DNA of 64,000 bases from Bilophila sp964538355 (lineage in GTDB: Bacteria; Desulfobacterota; Desulfovibrionia; Desulfovibrionales; Desulfovibrionaceae). A program made the position numbers and the translations under genes. The notes under the pieces were generated by a model, which worked only from the letters and a program-made list of their open reading frames with translations, was not told the DNA's origin and made no database searches. Location of the stretch: NCBI GenBank assembly GCA_964538355.1, contig CAZIFC010000006.1, forward strand, positions 48,754-112,753. Direction: 5' to 3'. Each line of letters starts with the position of its first letter. The stretch's first letter is position 1. Positions 1 to 8,732 of the stretch are shown here, piece by piece.

Positions 1-196
1 CGAATACCTCCGTATGGAAGGCTACCAGACCGGGCAGTGGATTCTGTCCGACCTGAACGATATCGTCGTGCACGTCTTCCAGCAGGAAGCACGGGAACTT
101 TTCCGTATCGAGTCTCTCTGGAACAACGCCACCGTGCTGCACGGCGAGGCTCCGGTATCCCGCCGGAATGCCGAACCCGCCGGGGACGAAGACTAG
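1..196 (+). CDS. rsfS: Ribosome silencing factor RsfS (C-terminal part)
   Basis: Only the last 64 codons are inside the window (frame from base 2, stop at 194-196). The tail has the RsfS/Iojap pattern: a Gly-x-Trp-x-Leu-x-Asp-x-x-Asp-[IV]-[IV]-V-H-[VI]-F segment followed by a Gln-x-x-x-Arg-x-x-[FY]-x-[IL]-E-x-LW motif. RsfS binds ribosomal protein L14 and blocks subunit joining during starvation. gpmI starts 17 bases downstream on the same strand, so the two are probably cotranscribed. The gene start lies outside the window. Family assignment rests on this conserved C-terminal half only. Confidence 0.85.
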   Translation, partial: EYLRMEGYQTGQWILSDLNDIVVHVFQQEARELFRIESLWNNATVLHGEAPVSRRNAEPAGDED

Positions 197-213
197 CCTT
201 TCAAGGAACCGCC

Positions 214-1800
214 ATGCCCCTTACTCCGACTTTGCTGCTTATTCTTGATGGTTACGGCCTGGCTCCCGCCGGTCCGGGCAATGCCGCCAGCCTTGCGCGG
301 ACACCCGCTATCGATCGGCTGCTTTCCCTGCCCGGCGCAACCCGCATCGACGCTTCCGGGCGGGCGGTGGGGTTGCCTGCGGGCTATATGGGCAACTCCG
401 AAGTCGGACACCTCAATATCGGAGCGGGGCGCATCGTGTATCAGGACATGACCCGCATCGACGTGGCGGTGGAGACGGGCGAGCTGGCCGCCAATCCCGC
501 GCTGCTTGACCTCATAGCCTCCGTGAAGCAGGCCGGTGGGCGTCTGCACTTTGCGGGCCTGCTTTCCGATGGCGGGGTGCACAGCCACATCAGCCACCTC
601 GGTGCGCTGATGGATATCGCGGCCTCCCACGGCGTGGACGTGCGCGTGCATGCCTTCATGGACGGGCGCGACACCAGCCCCACCAGCGGCGCGGGGTTCC
701 TTGCCCTGCTTCGGGACATGATGGAACGGACGCGGGCCGCGCATCCGGGCGTGTCCGTGGCGCAGTCGAGCCTCATCGGGCGTTTTTACGCGATGGACCG
801 CGACAAGCGGTGGGAGCGCGTCAAGGTGGCGTGGGACATGATGGTGCACGGTGAAGGGCATCGTGCGTCCGATCCCGTGGCGGATGTCGAGCGGCTCTAC
901 GCCGAGGGCGAAACCGACGAATTCCTCAAGCCCCGGCTGTTTGGCGATCCCGCCGATGCCTGCCTGCGGGACGGCGACGGGCTTTTCTGTATCAATTTCC
1001 GTGCGGATCGCGGGCGGGAACTGGTCAGCGCGTTCCATTTCCCCGGATTCGAGGGATTTGATCGCGGGCGGGTTCCGGCCCTGTCGGGGCTTGTGACCAT
1101 GACCTCCTACGACAGCTCGCTGCATGTCCCGGTGGCCTTCCCGAAAGAAAATCTCGTTGAGACGCTCGGGGAAGTCGTCGCGGACGCGGGAGCGCATCAG
1201 CTCCGCATTGCGGAGACCGAAAAATACGCGCATGTAACCTACTTTTTCAGCGGGGGCCGCGAGGCTCCCTTCCCGCTGGAGGATCGCATCCTCGTCGATT
1301 CCCCCAAGGATGTGGCGACCTATGACCTCAAGCCGCAGATGAGCGTGTTCGAGGTGACGGATCGTTTCCTTGAGGCGTGGGCCTCCGGCCCCGGGAAGGA
1401 CGGCAGGCCGTATGCTCTGGCGGTATGCAATCTGGCGAACCCCGACATGGTGGGACATACCGGCATCATTGATGCCGCCGTCCGGGCCCTTGAAGCGGTG
1501 GACAGTTGTGTCGGGCGCATTGCCGAGGCGGTGCTTGCTTCCGGCGGGCGTCTTTTCGTCACCGCCGACCACGGCAATGTGGAGATGATGCTGGATGAGC
1601 ACGGGCAGCCGCAGACGGCCCACACCTGCAATCAGGTTCCGCTTGTGGCGGTGGAGCGTCGCGGCGGGCGGGATCATGCCGTTCCGCTGCGTTCCGGGGG
1701 AAAACTCGGTGACATTGCGCCTACGATGCTCGACTTGTGGGGGCTTGCCAAACCTGCGGTCATGAATGGCGAAAGCCTGTTGGAAGGAGTTTCCCGATGA
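214..1800 (+). CDS. gpmI: 2,3-bisphosphoglycerate-independent phosphoglycerate mutase
   Basis: 528 aa, normal for the family. It interconverts 3- and 2-phosphoglycerate in glycolysis/gluconeogenesis using two Mn ions and a phosphoserine. Visible signatures are the N-terminal LILDGYG metal site, the GNSEVGHLNIGAGR segment with the catalytic Ser, the DGRDT motif, and the C-terminal TADHGNVE metal-binding motif. The ATG at 214 is chosen over upstream in-frame starts because the mature N-terminus aligns there and it has an AAGGAA ribosome site; the longer frame would overlap rsfS. Its stop overlaps the start of the next small gene (ATGA at 1797-1800), indicating translational coupling. Confidence 0.97.
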   Translation: MPLTPTLLLILDGYGLAPAGPGNAASLARTPAIDRLLSLPGATRIDASGRAVGLPAGYMGNSEVGHLNIGAGRIVYQDMTRIDVAVETGELAANPALLDLIASVKQAGGRLHFAGLLSDGGVHSHISHLGALMDIAASHGVDVRVHAFMDGRDTSPTSGAGFLALLRDMMERTRAAHPGVSVAQSSLIGRFYAMDRDKRWERVKVAWDMMVHGEGHRASDPVADVERLYAEGETDEFLKPRLFGDPADACLRDGDGLFCINFRADRGRELVSAFHFPGFEGFDRGRVPALSGLVTMTSYDSSLHVPVAFPKENLVETLGEVVADAGAHQLRIAETEKYAHVTYFFSGGREAPFPLEDRILVDSPKDVATYDLKPQMSVFEVTDRFLEAWASGPGKDGRPYALAVCNLANPDMVGHTGIIDAAVRALEAVDSCVGRIAEAVLASGGRLFVTADHGNVEMMLDEHGQPQTAHTCNQVPLVAVERRGGRDHAVPLRSGGKLGDIAPTMLDLWGLAKPAVMNGESLLEGVSR

Positions 1801-2039
1801 GCGGTTCCGGCCGTCCTGCCCAGCCTGTGGCTCCGGAGAGCATGGAGCTGGTCTTTTACTACAAGTGTCCCCAGTGCGGACGGCGGAATCCTCTGATTGC
1901 GCCGACACAGCCCGCGCTGACCCGCTGCGAGGCTTGCGGGAACATTTTCCCCGTCATGCCCGTGGACGAGCGCACCGTGCATTATGTCAAGATCATGCTC
2001 GCCAACGGAAGGGCCGCCGTCGATCCGGATTTTGCCTAG
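1797..2039 (+). CDS. Small zinc-ribbon protein
   Basis: 80 aa. Two CxxC knuckles (C-P-Q-C and C-E-A-C) about 17 residues apart form a likely zinc ribbon, followed by a short conserved-looking tail. The start overlaps the gpmI stop in an ATGA arrangement. The protein is too short to carry an enzymatic domain; single zinc ribbons like this often bind RNA or protein. No named family is claimed. The first member of the 3'-end hairpin repeat begins directly after its stop codon. Confidence 0.8.
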   Translation: MSGSGRPAQPVAPESMELVFYYKCPQCGRRNPLIAPTQPALTRCEACGNIFPVMPVDERTVHYVKIMLANGRAAVDPDFA

Positions 2040-2044
2040 CGAGA

Positions 2045-2130
2045 GAGGGGGCGAGAGGGAGAAACGGGGGAGGGACCTTTCTGGAGAAAGGTCTCCTCCC
2101 CCGGGCCCCCACCCCCAAAGACTTTTGACT
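2045..2130 (+). repeat. 3'-end hairpin repeat, copy 1
   Basis: A G-rich arm (GGGGGAGGG), ACCTTTCT, a short loop, AGAAAGGT and a C-rich arm (TCCTCCCCC) make a long hairpin at about 2066-2102. A C-rich linker and a CAAAGACTTTTGAC tail follow. It begins six bases after the zinc-ribbon stop. Copies 2 (10136-10225) and 3 (10394-10491, minus) share the hairpin core and tail. All three follow a stop codon closely and lie in the sense of the gene they follow. Confidence 0.85.
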
Positions 2131-2383
2131 GGTGGGGAGGCCGCTTGACGGCTTTCCCGCCTTTTTTATGATCAAGATGTCGGGCAAGGCGTGTTTCGGG
2201 CGATTGAAGCCGTGGTGTGGCCCGTTGCTCGGCAGAGCGTCCACCCGCGTGTAAACGTTTGGGGAGGGTGGAGGAGGGGCGTTTTTTTTGAAGAGTCCCT
2301 TCGTCCCTCTGCACGCGCTCTTTTTCTTTTTTGTTTTGTTTTTTTCTCTCTTTTTTCTTTTTTTTCTTCAAAAAGGATCGTGT
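2131..2383. other. Intergenic region with a long T-rich tract
   Basis: No gene is supported here. Bases 2281-2370 are almost entirely pyrimidine with several T6-T8 runs, which is striking in this GC-rich DNA. The tract lies immediately before the acetyltransferase ribosome site. The acetyltransferase frame stays open through the tract (from 2288) and would add a 32-residue hydrophobic leader, but the ribosome site favours the start at 2384. Confidence 0.6.
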
Positions 2384-3274
2384 ATGAATACACAATACTA
2401 CCGGGCGGCCTTGGAAAACCTGTTCGCCCATGTCGCTTTTGTGCAGAGCCGGACGCCGGGGATGCTGGTTCGCGATCTCGGCGGTGCCCTGCTGGTAGAC
2501 TCCGGCCTGCCTTCCGACACCTTTAATAAAGTGCTTTGGGAGTGTGACGGTTCGGGCCTGCCTTGCCGTCTTGATCCGCAACAGGCCGGGGAGCCTCTTC
2601 AGGCAGCGGCGGACTGGTTTGCGGGCAAGCGTCCCCGCGATTTGCTGCTCGTGCCCGGTGCGGAGCTGCCACCCGCGACGGAAAGGCCCTTTATCGTGTG
2701 GGCGGGAGCAGAAGATTCAGGGGCACTCAATCGGCAGCAGACGCAGTTTGGCAGGCTGGGATACTCGGTTGGCGAGCGTGAAACCGGCATGGCCCTGCCG
2801 CTCAACCTCTGGACGCCGCCGGATACCGTGCCCGAGTGGTTCCGCATTTTCCCAGTAAAGACAGCGGCGCAACTCTCGGCTTGTGCGGAAGTCATTGCCG
2901 CCAACTGGTCGCCTCCGGACGAGGCTGTGAAAACATTCTACAAGAAGGCCAACAGTCTGGTATTGCAAGCCTTTTCTCCCATGCGCCTCTTTGTTGCCCT
3001 CGCGGGGGATGTCCCGGTTGGCTGCGGGGAGGTGTTTCTGAGCGAAAACGGTAATATAGCGGGATTGCATATGATATGCACTCGTGAACCTTTTCGCGGA
3101 AGAGGCGTTGCCGGAGCCATGACAGCGGCCCTTTTGCAAGAGGGAAGGGCCGCGGGAGCGTCCTGCGCGGTTTTGCAGGCCTCCGATGCCGGAAAATCCG
3201 TGTATGCCCGGCAGGGGTTTGTGCCGTGCGGATTGTTCACCGAATATGCTCCTGGAGATGAAATTCTTTTTTGA
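2384..3274 (+). CDS. GNAT-family N-acetyltransferase
   Basis: 296 aa. The C-terminal third is a GNAT fold: a beta strand ending in M-I-C-T, then the acetyl-CoA pyrophosphate loop R-G-R-G-V-A (residues about 241-246), an alpha helix, and a terminal Y-x-R-x-G-F-V motif. The N-terminal half lacks an obvious catalytic motif and may be substrate-specific. The ATG at 2384 has an AAGGA ribosome site seven bases upstream. The substrate cannot be predicted. It stands alone between a zinc-ribbon gene and the hmc operon. Confidence 0.85.
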   Translation: MNTQYYRAALENLFAHVAFVQSRTPGMLVRDLGGALLVDSGLPSDTFNKVLWECDGSGLPCRLDPQQAGEPLQAAADWFAGKRPRDLLLVPGAELPPATERPFIVWAGAEDSGALNRQQTQFGRLGYSVGERETGMALPLNLWTPPDTVPEWFRIFPVKTAAQLSACAEVIAANWSPPDEAVKTFYKKANSLVLQAFSPMRLFVALAGDVPVGCGEVFLSENGNIAGLHMICTREPFRGRGVAGAMTAALLQEGRAAGASCAVLQASDAGKSVYARQGFVPCGLFTEYAPGDEILF

Positions 3275-3550
3275 CAGTGGGTTGAACTTTTTTGAGCGGG
3301 CCTTCTTTCATTGAGTGGTCAAGCAGGTTTATTCCGGGGAAGATTCGTTTGTTTTTTCACGAATAAGAGTATGTTGGCGTCGTTTATGGGGTGTTTGATC
3401 TGGCACTCTCCCCTTGACGGAGGCTTTTTTTCACGATACGAGCTTGCGAAGCTAGGTACCTGTCTGATGAGCGTATGGCATCATACCGCAATCAGACCGG
3501 TTTTATTGTCAGGGGAAACGTTTTTTTTCTATTTGCAAAGGACTGCCACC
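3275..3550. promoter_or_regulatory. hmc operon upstream region
   Basis: 276 bases before hmcA with no supported gene. A TTGACG at 3414 followed 17 bases later by TACGAG is a weak sigma-70-like pair. An imperfect inverted repeat GTATG-gcat-CATAC lies near 3473-3486 and could be an operator. No gene for a known hmc regulator lies beside it. Confidence 0.3.
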
Positions 3551-5296
3551 ATGGAAAACGGTCGAAAACTGCTGCGCGGATGTGCGCTGGCGGCGATTGC
3601 CGTGATCGGTTTGGGTGGGATTGCGTTGTTTGCCACTCCGTCGCTGGCTGCTGATCAGACTCGCCCCGACGTGATTCGCATCGATGCCATAGGCCAGCTC
3701 AAGAAGAAGCTGGAAATGCCTCCCGCCGTGTTTTTGCATGACGAACACACCAAGGCCCTCGCTGCCAAGGGCCAGGATTGTTCTGTTTGTCATACGGTAA
3801 CCGCCAACGGACAGCGTACCGTCAAATTCCAGCGCGAAAGCGACGGCGACGACGCCAAGAAGCTGGAAAAACTCTACCATAATGGTTGTATCGGCTGTCA
3901 TGAGAACATGGCCTCCAACAACCAGAAAACCGGTCCGCTCGACGGCGAATGCCGCGCCTGCCACGACACCAAGTCGCCGGTCAAGGCCGAACGCAAGCCC
4001 GTCAAGATGGGCAGCAAGTCGTTGCATTACATGCATGTCAGCTCCAAGCTCATCGTCAACCCGGCAAACTCCGAAGCCAACTGCGGAGCCTGCCACCATG
4101 TGTACGATGAAAAGCTGAAGAAGCTTGTGTGGAAGAAGGGACAGGAAGACGCCTGTGCCTCCTGTCACGGTGAAAAGGCGCAGGGCAACACGCCTTCGCT
4201 CCAGACCGCCGCGCACACCAAGTGTGTGTGGTGTCATGAGACCGTGGCCCAGAGCTCGCGTGAATATCTGGCTGCCCAGGCCGAGGCCAAGCGCGATGGC
4301 AAGAAGCTCTCCGCCAAGGAAGCTCAGGCCGAAGCCGCCGCCATTGAAGCCGCCATCGTGACCGGGCCCACCTCCTGCGCCGGCTGCCACACGGAAGCGG
4401 CTCAGGAAAAGTTCAAGCAGATCAGCCCGGTGCCTCGCCTGATGCGTGGACAGCCGGACGCCACTGTGCTGCTGCCCGTTGGTTCCAAGCGTCCCGTGGG
4501 CGCACCTGAAGCCGGCATGAAGCCCGTGGTGTTCAACCACAAGGCCCATGAAGCTTCTGTGGACAGCTGCCGTACCTGCCACCATGTGCGTATCGAGTCC
4601 TGTACCGTGTGCCATACCGTGGAAGGCAACAAGGACGGCAACTTCGTGAAGCTGGCTGACGCCATGCACGCGAAGGATTCCGCCAGCAGCTGCGTGGGCT
4701 GCCACCAGCAGACTGCCACGACCAAGAAGGAATGTGCCGGCTGCCACGGCATGGTTCCGGTCATGCCTGCCGACTCTTGCGCCACCTGCCACAAGGACGT
4801 GAAGGGCATTACCTCCGCCCAGATCGCCGACGGTTCCGCCTTCAAGCTCTCCAAGGAGCAGCTTGCCGACATCGCCGCCATGAACGTGGCTGCCCAGCCC
4901 GCTCCCGAGAAGCCGGTTTCGGCCGCAGACGTGCCCGAAACCGTGACCATCGGCGCGCTTTCCAATGATTTTGAACCGAGCGTGTTCCCGCACCGCAAGA
5001 TCTACGAAGCCCTTGTGAAGGGTGCTGCCGACAACGGCCTTGCCGCAGCCTTCCACAAGTCGTCGACGTCCATGTGCGCCGCTTGTCACCACAACAGCCC
5101 CGTTGCCGACCTGAAGAATCCGCCCAAGTGCGCGAGCTGTCACGGCATCGAAGCCGACAAGATGCCCACGAGCGTCAATAAGCCTTCGCTCAAGGCTGCG
5201 TATCATCAACAGTGCATGGCCTGCCACGATCGGATGCAGATCGCAAAGCCTGCCGCCACTGACTGCGCGGGTTGCCATACCCCGCGCGTGAAATAG
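3551..5296 (+). CDS. hmcA: High-molecular-weight cytochrome c, 16 haems
   Basis: 581 aa, periplasmic. An N-terminal signal peptide (residues about 1-33, ending near S-L-A-A) is followed by exactly 16 CXXCH haem c motifs, the number known for Desulfovibrio HmcA. In that family HmcA accepts electrons from hydrogenase/type I cytochrome c3 and passes them to the membrane-bound HmcB-F subunits. An Ala/Lys-rich helix (residues about 240-275) interrupts the haem-rich part. The ATG at 3551 is chosen because the signal peptide starts there; the frame is open further upstream. hmcB follows 14 bases after the stop. Confidence 0.96.
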   Translation: MENGRKLLRGCALAAIAVIGLGGIALFATPSLAADQTRPDVIRIDAIGQLKKKLEMPPAVFLHDEHTKALAAKGQDCSVCHTVTANGQRTVKFQRESDGDDAKKLEKLYHNGCIGCHENMASNNQKTGPLDGECRACHDTKSPVKAERKPVKMGSKSLHYMHVSSKLIVNPANSEANCGACHHVYDEKLKKLVWKKGQEDACASCHGEKAQGNTPSLQTAAHTKCVWCHETVAQSSREYLAAQAEAKRDGKKLSAKEAQAEAAAIEAAIVTGPTSCAGCHTEAAQEKFKQISPVPRLMRGQPDATVLLPVGSKRPVGAPEAGMKPVVFNHKAHEASVDSCRTCHHVRIESCTVCHTVEGNKDGNFVKLADAMHAKDSASSCVGCHQQTATTKKECAGCHGMVPVMPADSCATCHKDVKGITSAQIADGSAFKLSKEQLADIAAMNVAAQPAPEKPVSAADVPETVTIGALSNDFEPSVFPHRKIYEALVKGAADNGLAAAFHKSSTSMCAACHHNSPVADLKNPPKCASCHGIEADKMPTSVNKPSLKAAYHQQCMACHDRMQIAKPAATDCAGCHTPRVK

Positions 5297-5310
5297 GCGG
5301 AGGAGAAGAT

Positions 5311-6546
5311 ATGAACCGTAGATCATTTCTGACTCTGATGGGTGGCCTGGGCGTTGGTTCGGCTCTGGGCGGCGCGAAATCCGCGTCCGCCGCGGGCGGA
5401 ACCTTCCACGGGCACCCCGACAGCAACGGCGTGCTGCACGATTCCACGCTGTGCATCGGCTGCCGCAGGTGCGAAGAGGCCTGTAACAAGGTGAACGACC
5501 TTCCCCAGCCGGAGAAGCCTTTCACCGATCTCAACGTGCTGAACGAAAAACGCCGCACCTCCGCCAAAGAGTGGACTGTGGTGAACAAGTACCGTCCCGC
5601 GAGCCTCAATAAGGACGTGTTCCGCAAGAGCCAGTGCATGCACTGCGAGGAACCCGCCTGCGCCAGCGCGTGCTTTGTAAAGGCGTTTACCAAGAATCCC
5701 GACGGCTCCGTGACCTACGATCCCTCGCTCTGCGTGGGCTGCCGTTACTGCATGATCGCCTGCCCGTTCAACATTCCGGGGTACACCTACGAACGCGCCC
5801 TGAACCCGCTGGTTCAGAAGTGCACCATGTGCCACCCCCGCCTTCAGGAAGGCAAGCTCCCCGGCTGCGTGGAAGCCTGCCCCACCGGAGCACTGGTGTT
5901 CGGCAAGCGCAAGGATCTGATCCGTATCGCTTGGGAGCGCATCAATGCCCATCCCGAACGCTATAAGGAACATGTGTACGGCGAGCACGAAATGGGCGGT
6001 ACCGCATGGATGACCCTGTCCGGTGCGGAATTCAAGGAAATCGGCCTGAATGAGGAACTCGGCACCAAGGCCGCTGCGGAATATACCGCCGGTGCGTTGG
6101 GTGCTGTCCCCATGGTCGTGGGTATCTGGCCCGTTCTGCTTGGCGGCGCGTATGCGATCACCAAGCGCAAGGAACAGATTGCCAAGGAAGAACAGGTCGA
6201 AGCCGTGAAGGATGCCGTCGCCCGTACGCAGGACGAGGCCGCCAAGAAGCTTCAGGCCAGCCTTGACAAGGCCGCCAAGGAAGCCGCCAAGGAAAAGGAC
6301 CGTGCCGTCGCCGACGAGGTGAAGAAGGCCGTTGCCCAAGCCGAGGAAGCTCTCCGCGCACAGCTTGAGGCCGAAAAGGCCGAGGCCGTCGCCAAGGCCG
6401 CCGAGGAAGCTGCCGCCAAGGCTACGGAAGAGGCTGCCGCCAAGGCCGCTCAGGAAGCCGCTGCCCATGCACAGGCCAAGCCTTCCAGACCTTCCAAGCC
6501 TGAAAAGGGCAAGAAGGGCAAGAACGACAACGGCGGGGAGGCGTAA
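5311..6546 (+). CDS. hmcB: Hmc complex iron-sulfur subunit with C-terminal coiled-coil tail
   Basis: 411 aa. It begins with a twin-arginine-like leader (N-R-R-S-F-L-T-L) and carries four [4Fe-4S] cysteine sets: C48/51/54/58, C109/112/117/121, C141/144/147/151 and C171/174/186/190. One membrane segment follows (about residues 265-288). After it comes a roughly 120-residue Ala/Glu/Lys coiled coil ending in a Lys/Gly-rich tail, which would lie in the cytoplasm. The protein bridges periplasmic HmcA and integral HmcC. The tail seems longer than the roughly 370-residue HmcB recalled from Desulfovibrio vulgaris. A GGAGGAG ribosome site precedes the start. Confidence 0.94.
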   Translation: MNRRSFLTLMGGLGVGSALGGAKSASAAGGTFHGHPDSNGVLHDSTLCIGCRRCEEACNKVNDLPQPEKPFTDLNVLNEKRRTSAKEWTVVNKYRPASLNKDVFRKSQCMHCEEPACASACFVKAFTKNPDGSVTYDPSLCVGCRYCMIACPFNIPGYTYERALNPLVQKCTMCHPRLQEGKLPGCVEACPTGALVFGKRKDLIRIAWERINAHPERYKEHVYGEHEMGGTAWMTLSGAEFKEIGLNEELGTKAAAEYTAGALGAVPMVVGIWPVLLGGAYAITKRKEQIAKEEQVEAVKDAVARTQDEAAKKLQASLDKAAKEAAKEKDRAVADEVKKAVAQAEEALRAQLEAEKAEAVAKAAEEAAAKATEEAAAKAAQEAAAHAQAKPSRPSKPEKGKKGKNDNGGEA

Positions 6547-6549
6547 GCC

Positions 6550-7839
6550 ATGAAACTTTGGAAAAAATTCTCGAATCGTCTCGATGAGATGGCCGATGTC
6601 ATGGCTGCCAAGCCCTGCATGCAGGGCTGCGTGGGGAAGACGCTGCTTTCCATTCCCCGTACGCCCGGCAACATCCTGACGGCGATTCTGCTCGCTATCG
6701 GCGGGCTGATCACCATCGGCCGTTTCGGCTTTGGCATCGGTGCGGTGACCAACCTTACCGACAACAACCCCTGGGGCATCTGGATCGCCTTTGACCTGCT
6801 GTGCGGCGTTGCGCTGGCGGCAGGCGGCTATGTGACCTCCTCGGCCTGCTACCTCTTCGGCATGAAGCGGTTCCATTCGGCCGTGCGTCCCGCCATCCTG
6901 ACCGCCTTCCTCGGCTACGCCTTCGTGGTTGTGGCCCTGCTGTATGACGTAGGTCAGCCGTGGCGTCTGCCGTACCCTCTGCTGGTTTCTCAGGGCACCA
7001 CGTCCCTGTTGTTTGAAGTGGGCCTGTGCGTGGGCATCTACCTGACCGTGCTGTTCATCGAATGGTCCCCCGTGGGCCTGGAATGGCTCCTCAGCATGAA
7101 GGAAGCCCCCACGTGGCTGGTTCGTCTGCGTCCCCGCATGCATACGATCCGCAAGGTTGTGCTGTGTTTCACCATCCCGCTGACCATCCTCGGCGTGGTG
7201 CTGTCCACGATGCACCAGTCCTCGCTGGGCGCGCTGTTCCTCATCGCACCGAGCAAGCTGCATCCTCTGTGGTATTCGCCGTTCATGCCGGTGTTCTTCT
7301 TTATCTCTTCGATGGTGGCCGGCCTTTCTATGGTCATTTTCGAAGGGACGCTGGCCCACAAGGCCCTGCACAACAAGATGGATGAAACCCACCTGCGCGA
7401 AGCCGACGGCGTTGTGCTCGGCTTTGGCCGTGCCGCCTCCTTCGTGCTGATCGGGTACTTCTTCCTTCGTGTGCTGGACACCACCATGGACAACGACTGG
7501 CACTACCTGTTCACCGGTTACGGTGCCTGGTTCGCCGTCGAGCTGGTGGGCTTCGTCCTGCTGCCCGCGTTCCTGTACGCCCTCGGCGTGCGTGAAAAGA
7601 ACCTGACGCTCATCCGTGCCGGTTCGGTTTTTGCGGTGCTCGGCATCGTGGTGAACCGTTTCAACGTGTGCCTCGTCGGGTTCAACTGGCAGCTGGACAG
7701 CGCGGATCGCTACTTCCCGAGCATCTCGGAAGTGTTCCTGTCCATCTTCATCGTTACCTTGATCGTCACTGTGTACCGCTTCGTTTGCGCGAAGATGCCG
7801 GTCATGTACGAACACCCTGATTTCAAGGACGCCCACTAG
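6550..7839 (+). CDS. hmcC: Hmc complex integral membrane subunit, NrfD/PsrC type
   Basis: 429 aa with about ten hydrophobic segments of the NrfD/PsrC/HybB family. These proteins anchor periplasmic Fe-S subunits and handle quinones or transmembrane charge movement. It starts three bases after the hmcB stop. The N-terminus is amphipathic (K-L-W-K-K-F...), followed by a long hydrophobic core and a short cytoplasmic end. Position between HmcB and the tiny HmcD matches the known hmc order. Confidence 0.94.
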   Translation: MKLWKKFSNRLDEMADVMAAKPCMQGCVGKTLLSIPRTPGNILTAILLAIGGLITIGRFGFGIGAVTNLTDNNPWGIWIAFDLLCGVALAAGGYVTSSACYLFGMKRFHSAVRPAILTAFLGYAFVVVALLYDVGQPWRLPYPLLVSQGTTSLLFEVGLCVGIYLTVLFIEWSPVGLEWLLSMKEAPTWLVRLRPRMHTIRKVVLCFTIPLTILGVVLSTMHQSSLGALFLIAPSKLHPLWYSPFMPVFFFISSMVAGLSMVIFEGTLAHKALHNKMDETHLREADGVVLGFGRAASFVLIGYFFLRVLDTTMDNDWHYLFTGYGAWFAVELVGFVLLPAFLYALGVREKNLTLIRAGSVFAVLGIVVNRFNVCLVGFNWQLDSADRYFPSISEVFLSIFIVTLIVTVYRFVCAKMPVMYEHPDFKDAH

Positions 7840-7856
7840 GGCGTTAGGAGCGAAAC

Positions 7857-8000
7857 ATGGAAGATTTCCCCACGCTCTACTCGTTTATGATTTTCACCAA
7901 GGGCTGGACGTATGTCCTCATGGGCGTCGCGCTCGTGGGGTTCCTCGGCTACTGGCGCTTCCTTTTTGGTCGCGACGAGAGAACCGGCAGACCCGAGTAA
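7857..8000 (+). CDS. hmcD: Hmc complex small membrane subunit
   Basis: 47 aa, short enough to be missed by many gene callers. A single transmembrane helix runs from about residue 18 to 36 (Y-V-L-M-G-V-A-L-V-G-F-L-G-Y-W) and is followed by a basic R-F-L-F-G-R-D-E-R tail. A TTAGGAG ribosome site lies at 7844-7850. Length and position between hmcC and hmcE match HmcD of Desulfovibrio. It probably stabilises the membrane part of the complex; no catalytic residues are visible. Confidence 0.88.
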   Translation: MEDFPTLYSFMIFTKGWTYVLMGVALVGFLGYWRFLFGRDERTGRPE

Positions 8001-8018
8001 TCCGCAAGGAGCTGTTGT

Positions 8019-8699
8019 ATGTACGAATTCCTCACTGGTCCCATGCTGTGGGCTGCCTTTCTCGTCTTTGTGATTGGCCTTGCCCGCCGTGTGGTCCTGT
8101 ATATCCGCGGGCTGGACTGGCGGCTTGAACGCGTCGCCTATGGTCCCGGCCGCAAAATCGGTATGAAAGGCGCGATTTCCTCCGTCTTTCAGTGGCTGGT
8201 TCCTTTCGGAACGCACAGCTGGCGCAAGCAGCCGTACTTCACCATCGCCTTCTTCCTGTTCCATATCGGCGTGGTGATTGTGCCCCTGTTCCTTGCCGGA
8301 CACATGGTCATCATGCAGGAACGCTTCGGCTTCAGCCTGCCGTCCCTGCCCATGTGGTTCTCCGACGCCTTTACGGTGCTCGCCATTGTCGGCGGCATCA
8401 TGATGGTGCTGCGCCGCATCGCGCTGCCGGAAGTCCGCTTCCTCACCAATCTGGGCGACTGGGCCATCCTGCTGCTGGTGCTCTTTGTGATCGTTGCCGG
8501 TTTCCTGGCCCGCCTGCAGGCTCCCGGCTACGAAAGCTGGCTCCTGTGGCACATTTTCTCGGCCGAGCTGGTGCTCATTCTGGCGCCGTTCACCAAGCTT
8601 TCCCATATCGTGCTGTACTTCATGTCGCGCGGTCAGCTTGGCATGGACTACGCCATCAAGCGTGGCGGCGCGAGCCGCGGCCCCGCTTTCCCCTGGTAA
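8019..8699 (+). CDS. hmcE: Hmc complex cytochrome b-like membrane subunit, NarI type
   Basis: 226 aa with about five transmembrane helices and His residues in the pattern of NarI/DsrM-type di-haem b subunits (for example the F-F-L-F-H-I-G-V-V and L-W-H-I-F-S segments). It should carry electrons across the membrane toward HmcF. An AAGGAG ribosome site precedes the ATG. The gene sits 18 bases after hmcD and 33 bases before the hmcF start. Confidence 0.93.
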   Translation: MYEFLTGPMLWAAFLVFVIGLARRVVLYIRGLDWRLERVAYGPGRKIGMKGAISSVFQWLVPFGTHSWRKQPYFTIAFFLFHIGVVIVPLFLAGHMVIMQERFGFSLPSLPMWFSDAFTVLAIVGGIMMVLRRIALPEVRFLTNLGDWAILLLVLFVIVAGFLARLQAPGYESWLLWHIFSAELVLILAPFTKLSHIVLYFMSRGQLGMDYAIKRGGASRGPAFPW

Positions 8700-8732
8700 T
8701 CCTTCGGGATTGTCAGCATATTGGAGGACAAC

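Noticed and set aside
193..1908. Long minus-strand frame opposite gpmI
   Set aside because: Shadow frame. gpmI on the plus strand has full family motifs, and the minus frame has none; high-GC coding DNA commonly leaves such frames open.
3400..3440. A sigma-54 promoter before hmcA (TGGCAC near 3401)
   Set aside because: The GC element does not fall at the required spacing from TGGCAC.
5323..7836. An 837-codon minus-strand frame opposite hmcB and hmcC
   Set aside because: Antisense artefact of highly expressed GC-rich genes, with low-complexity Gly/His content.
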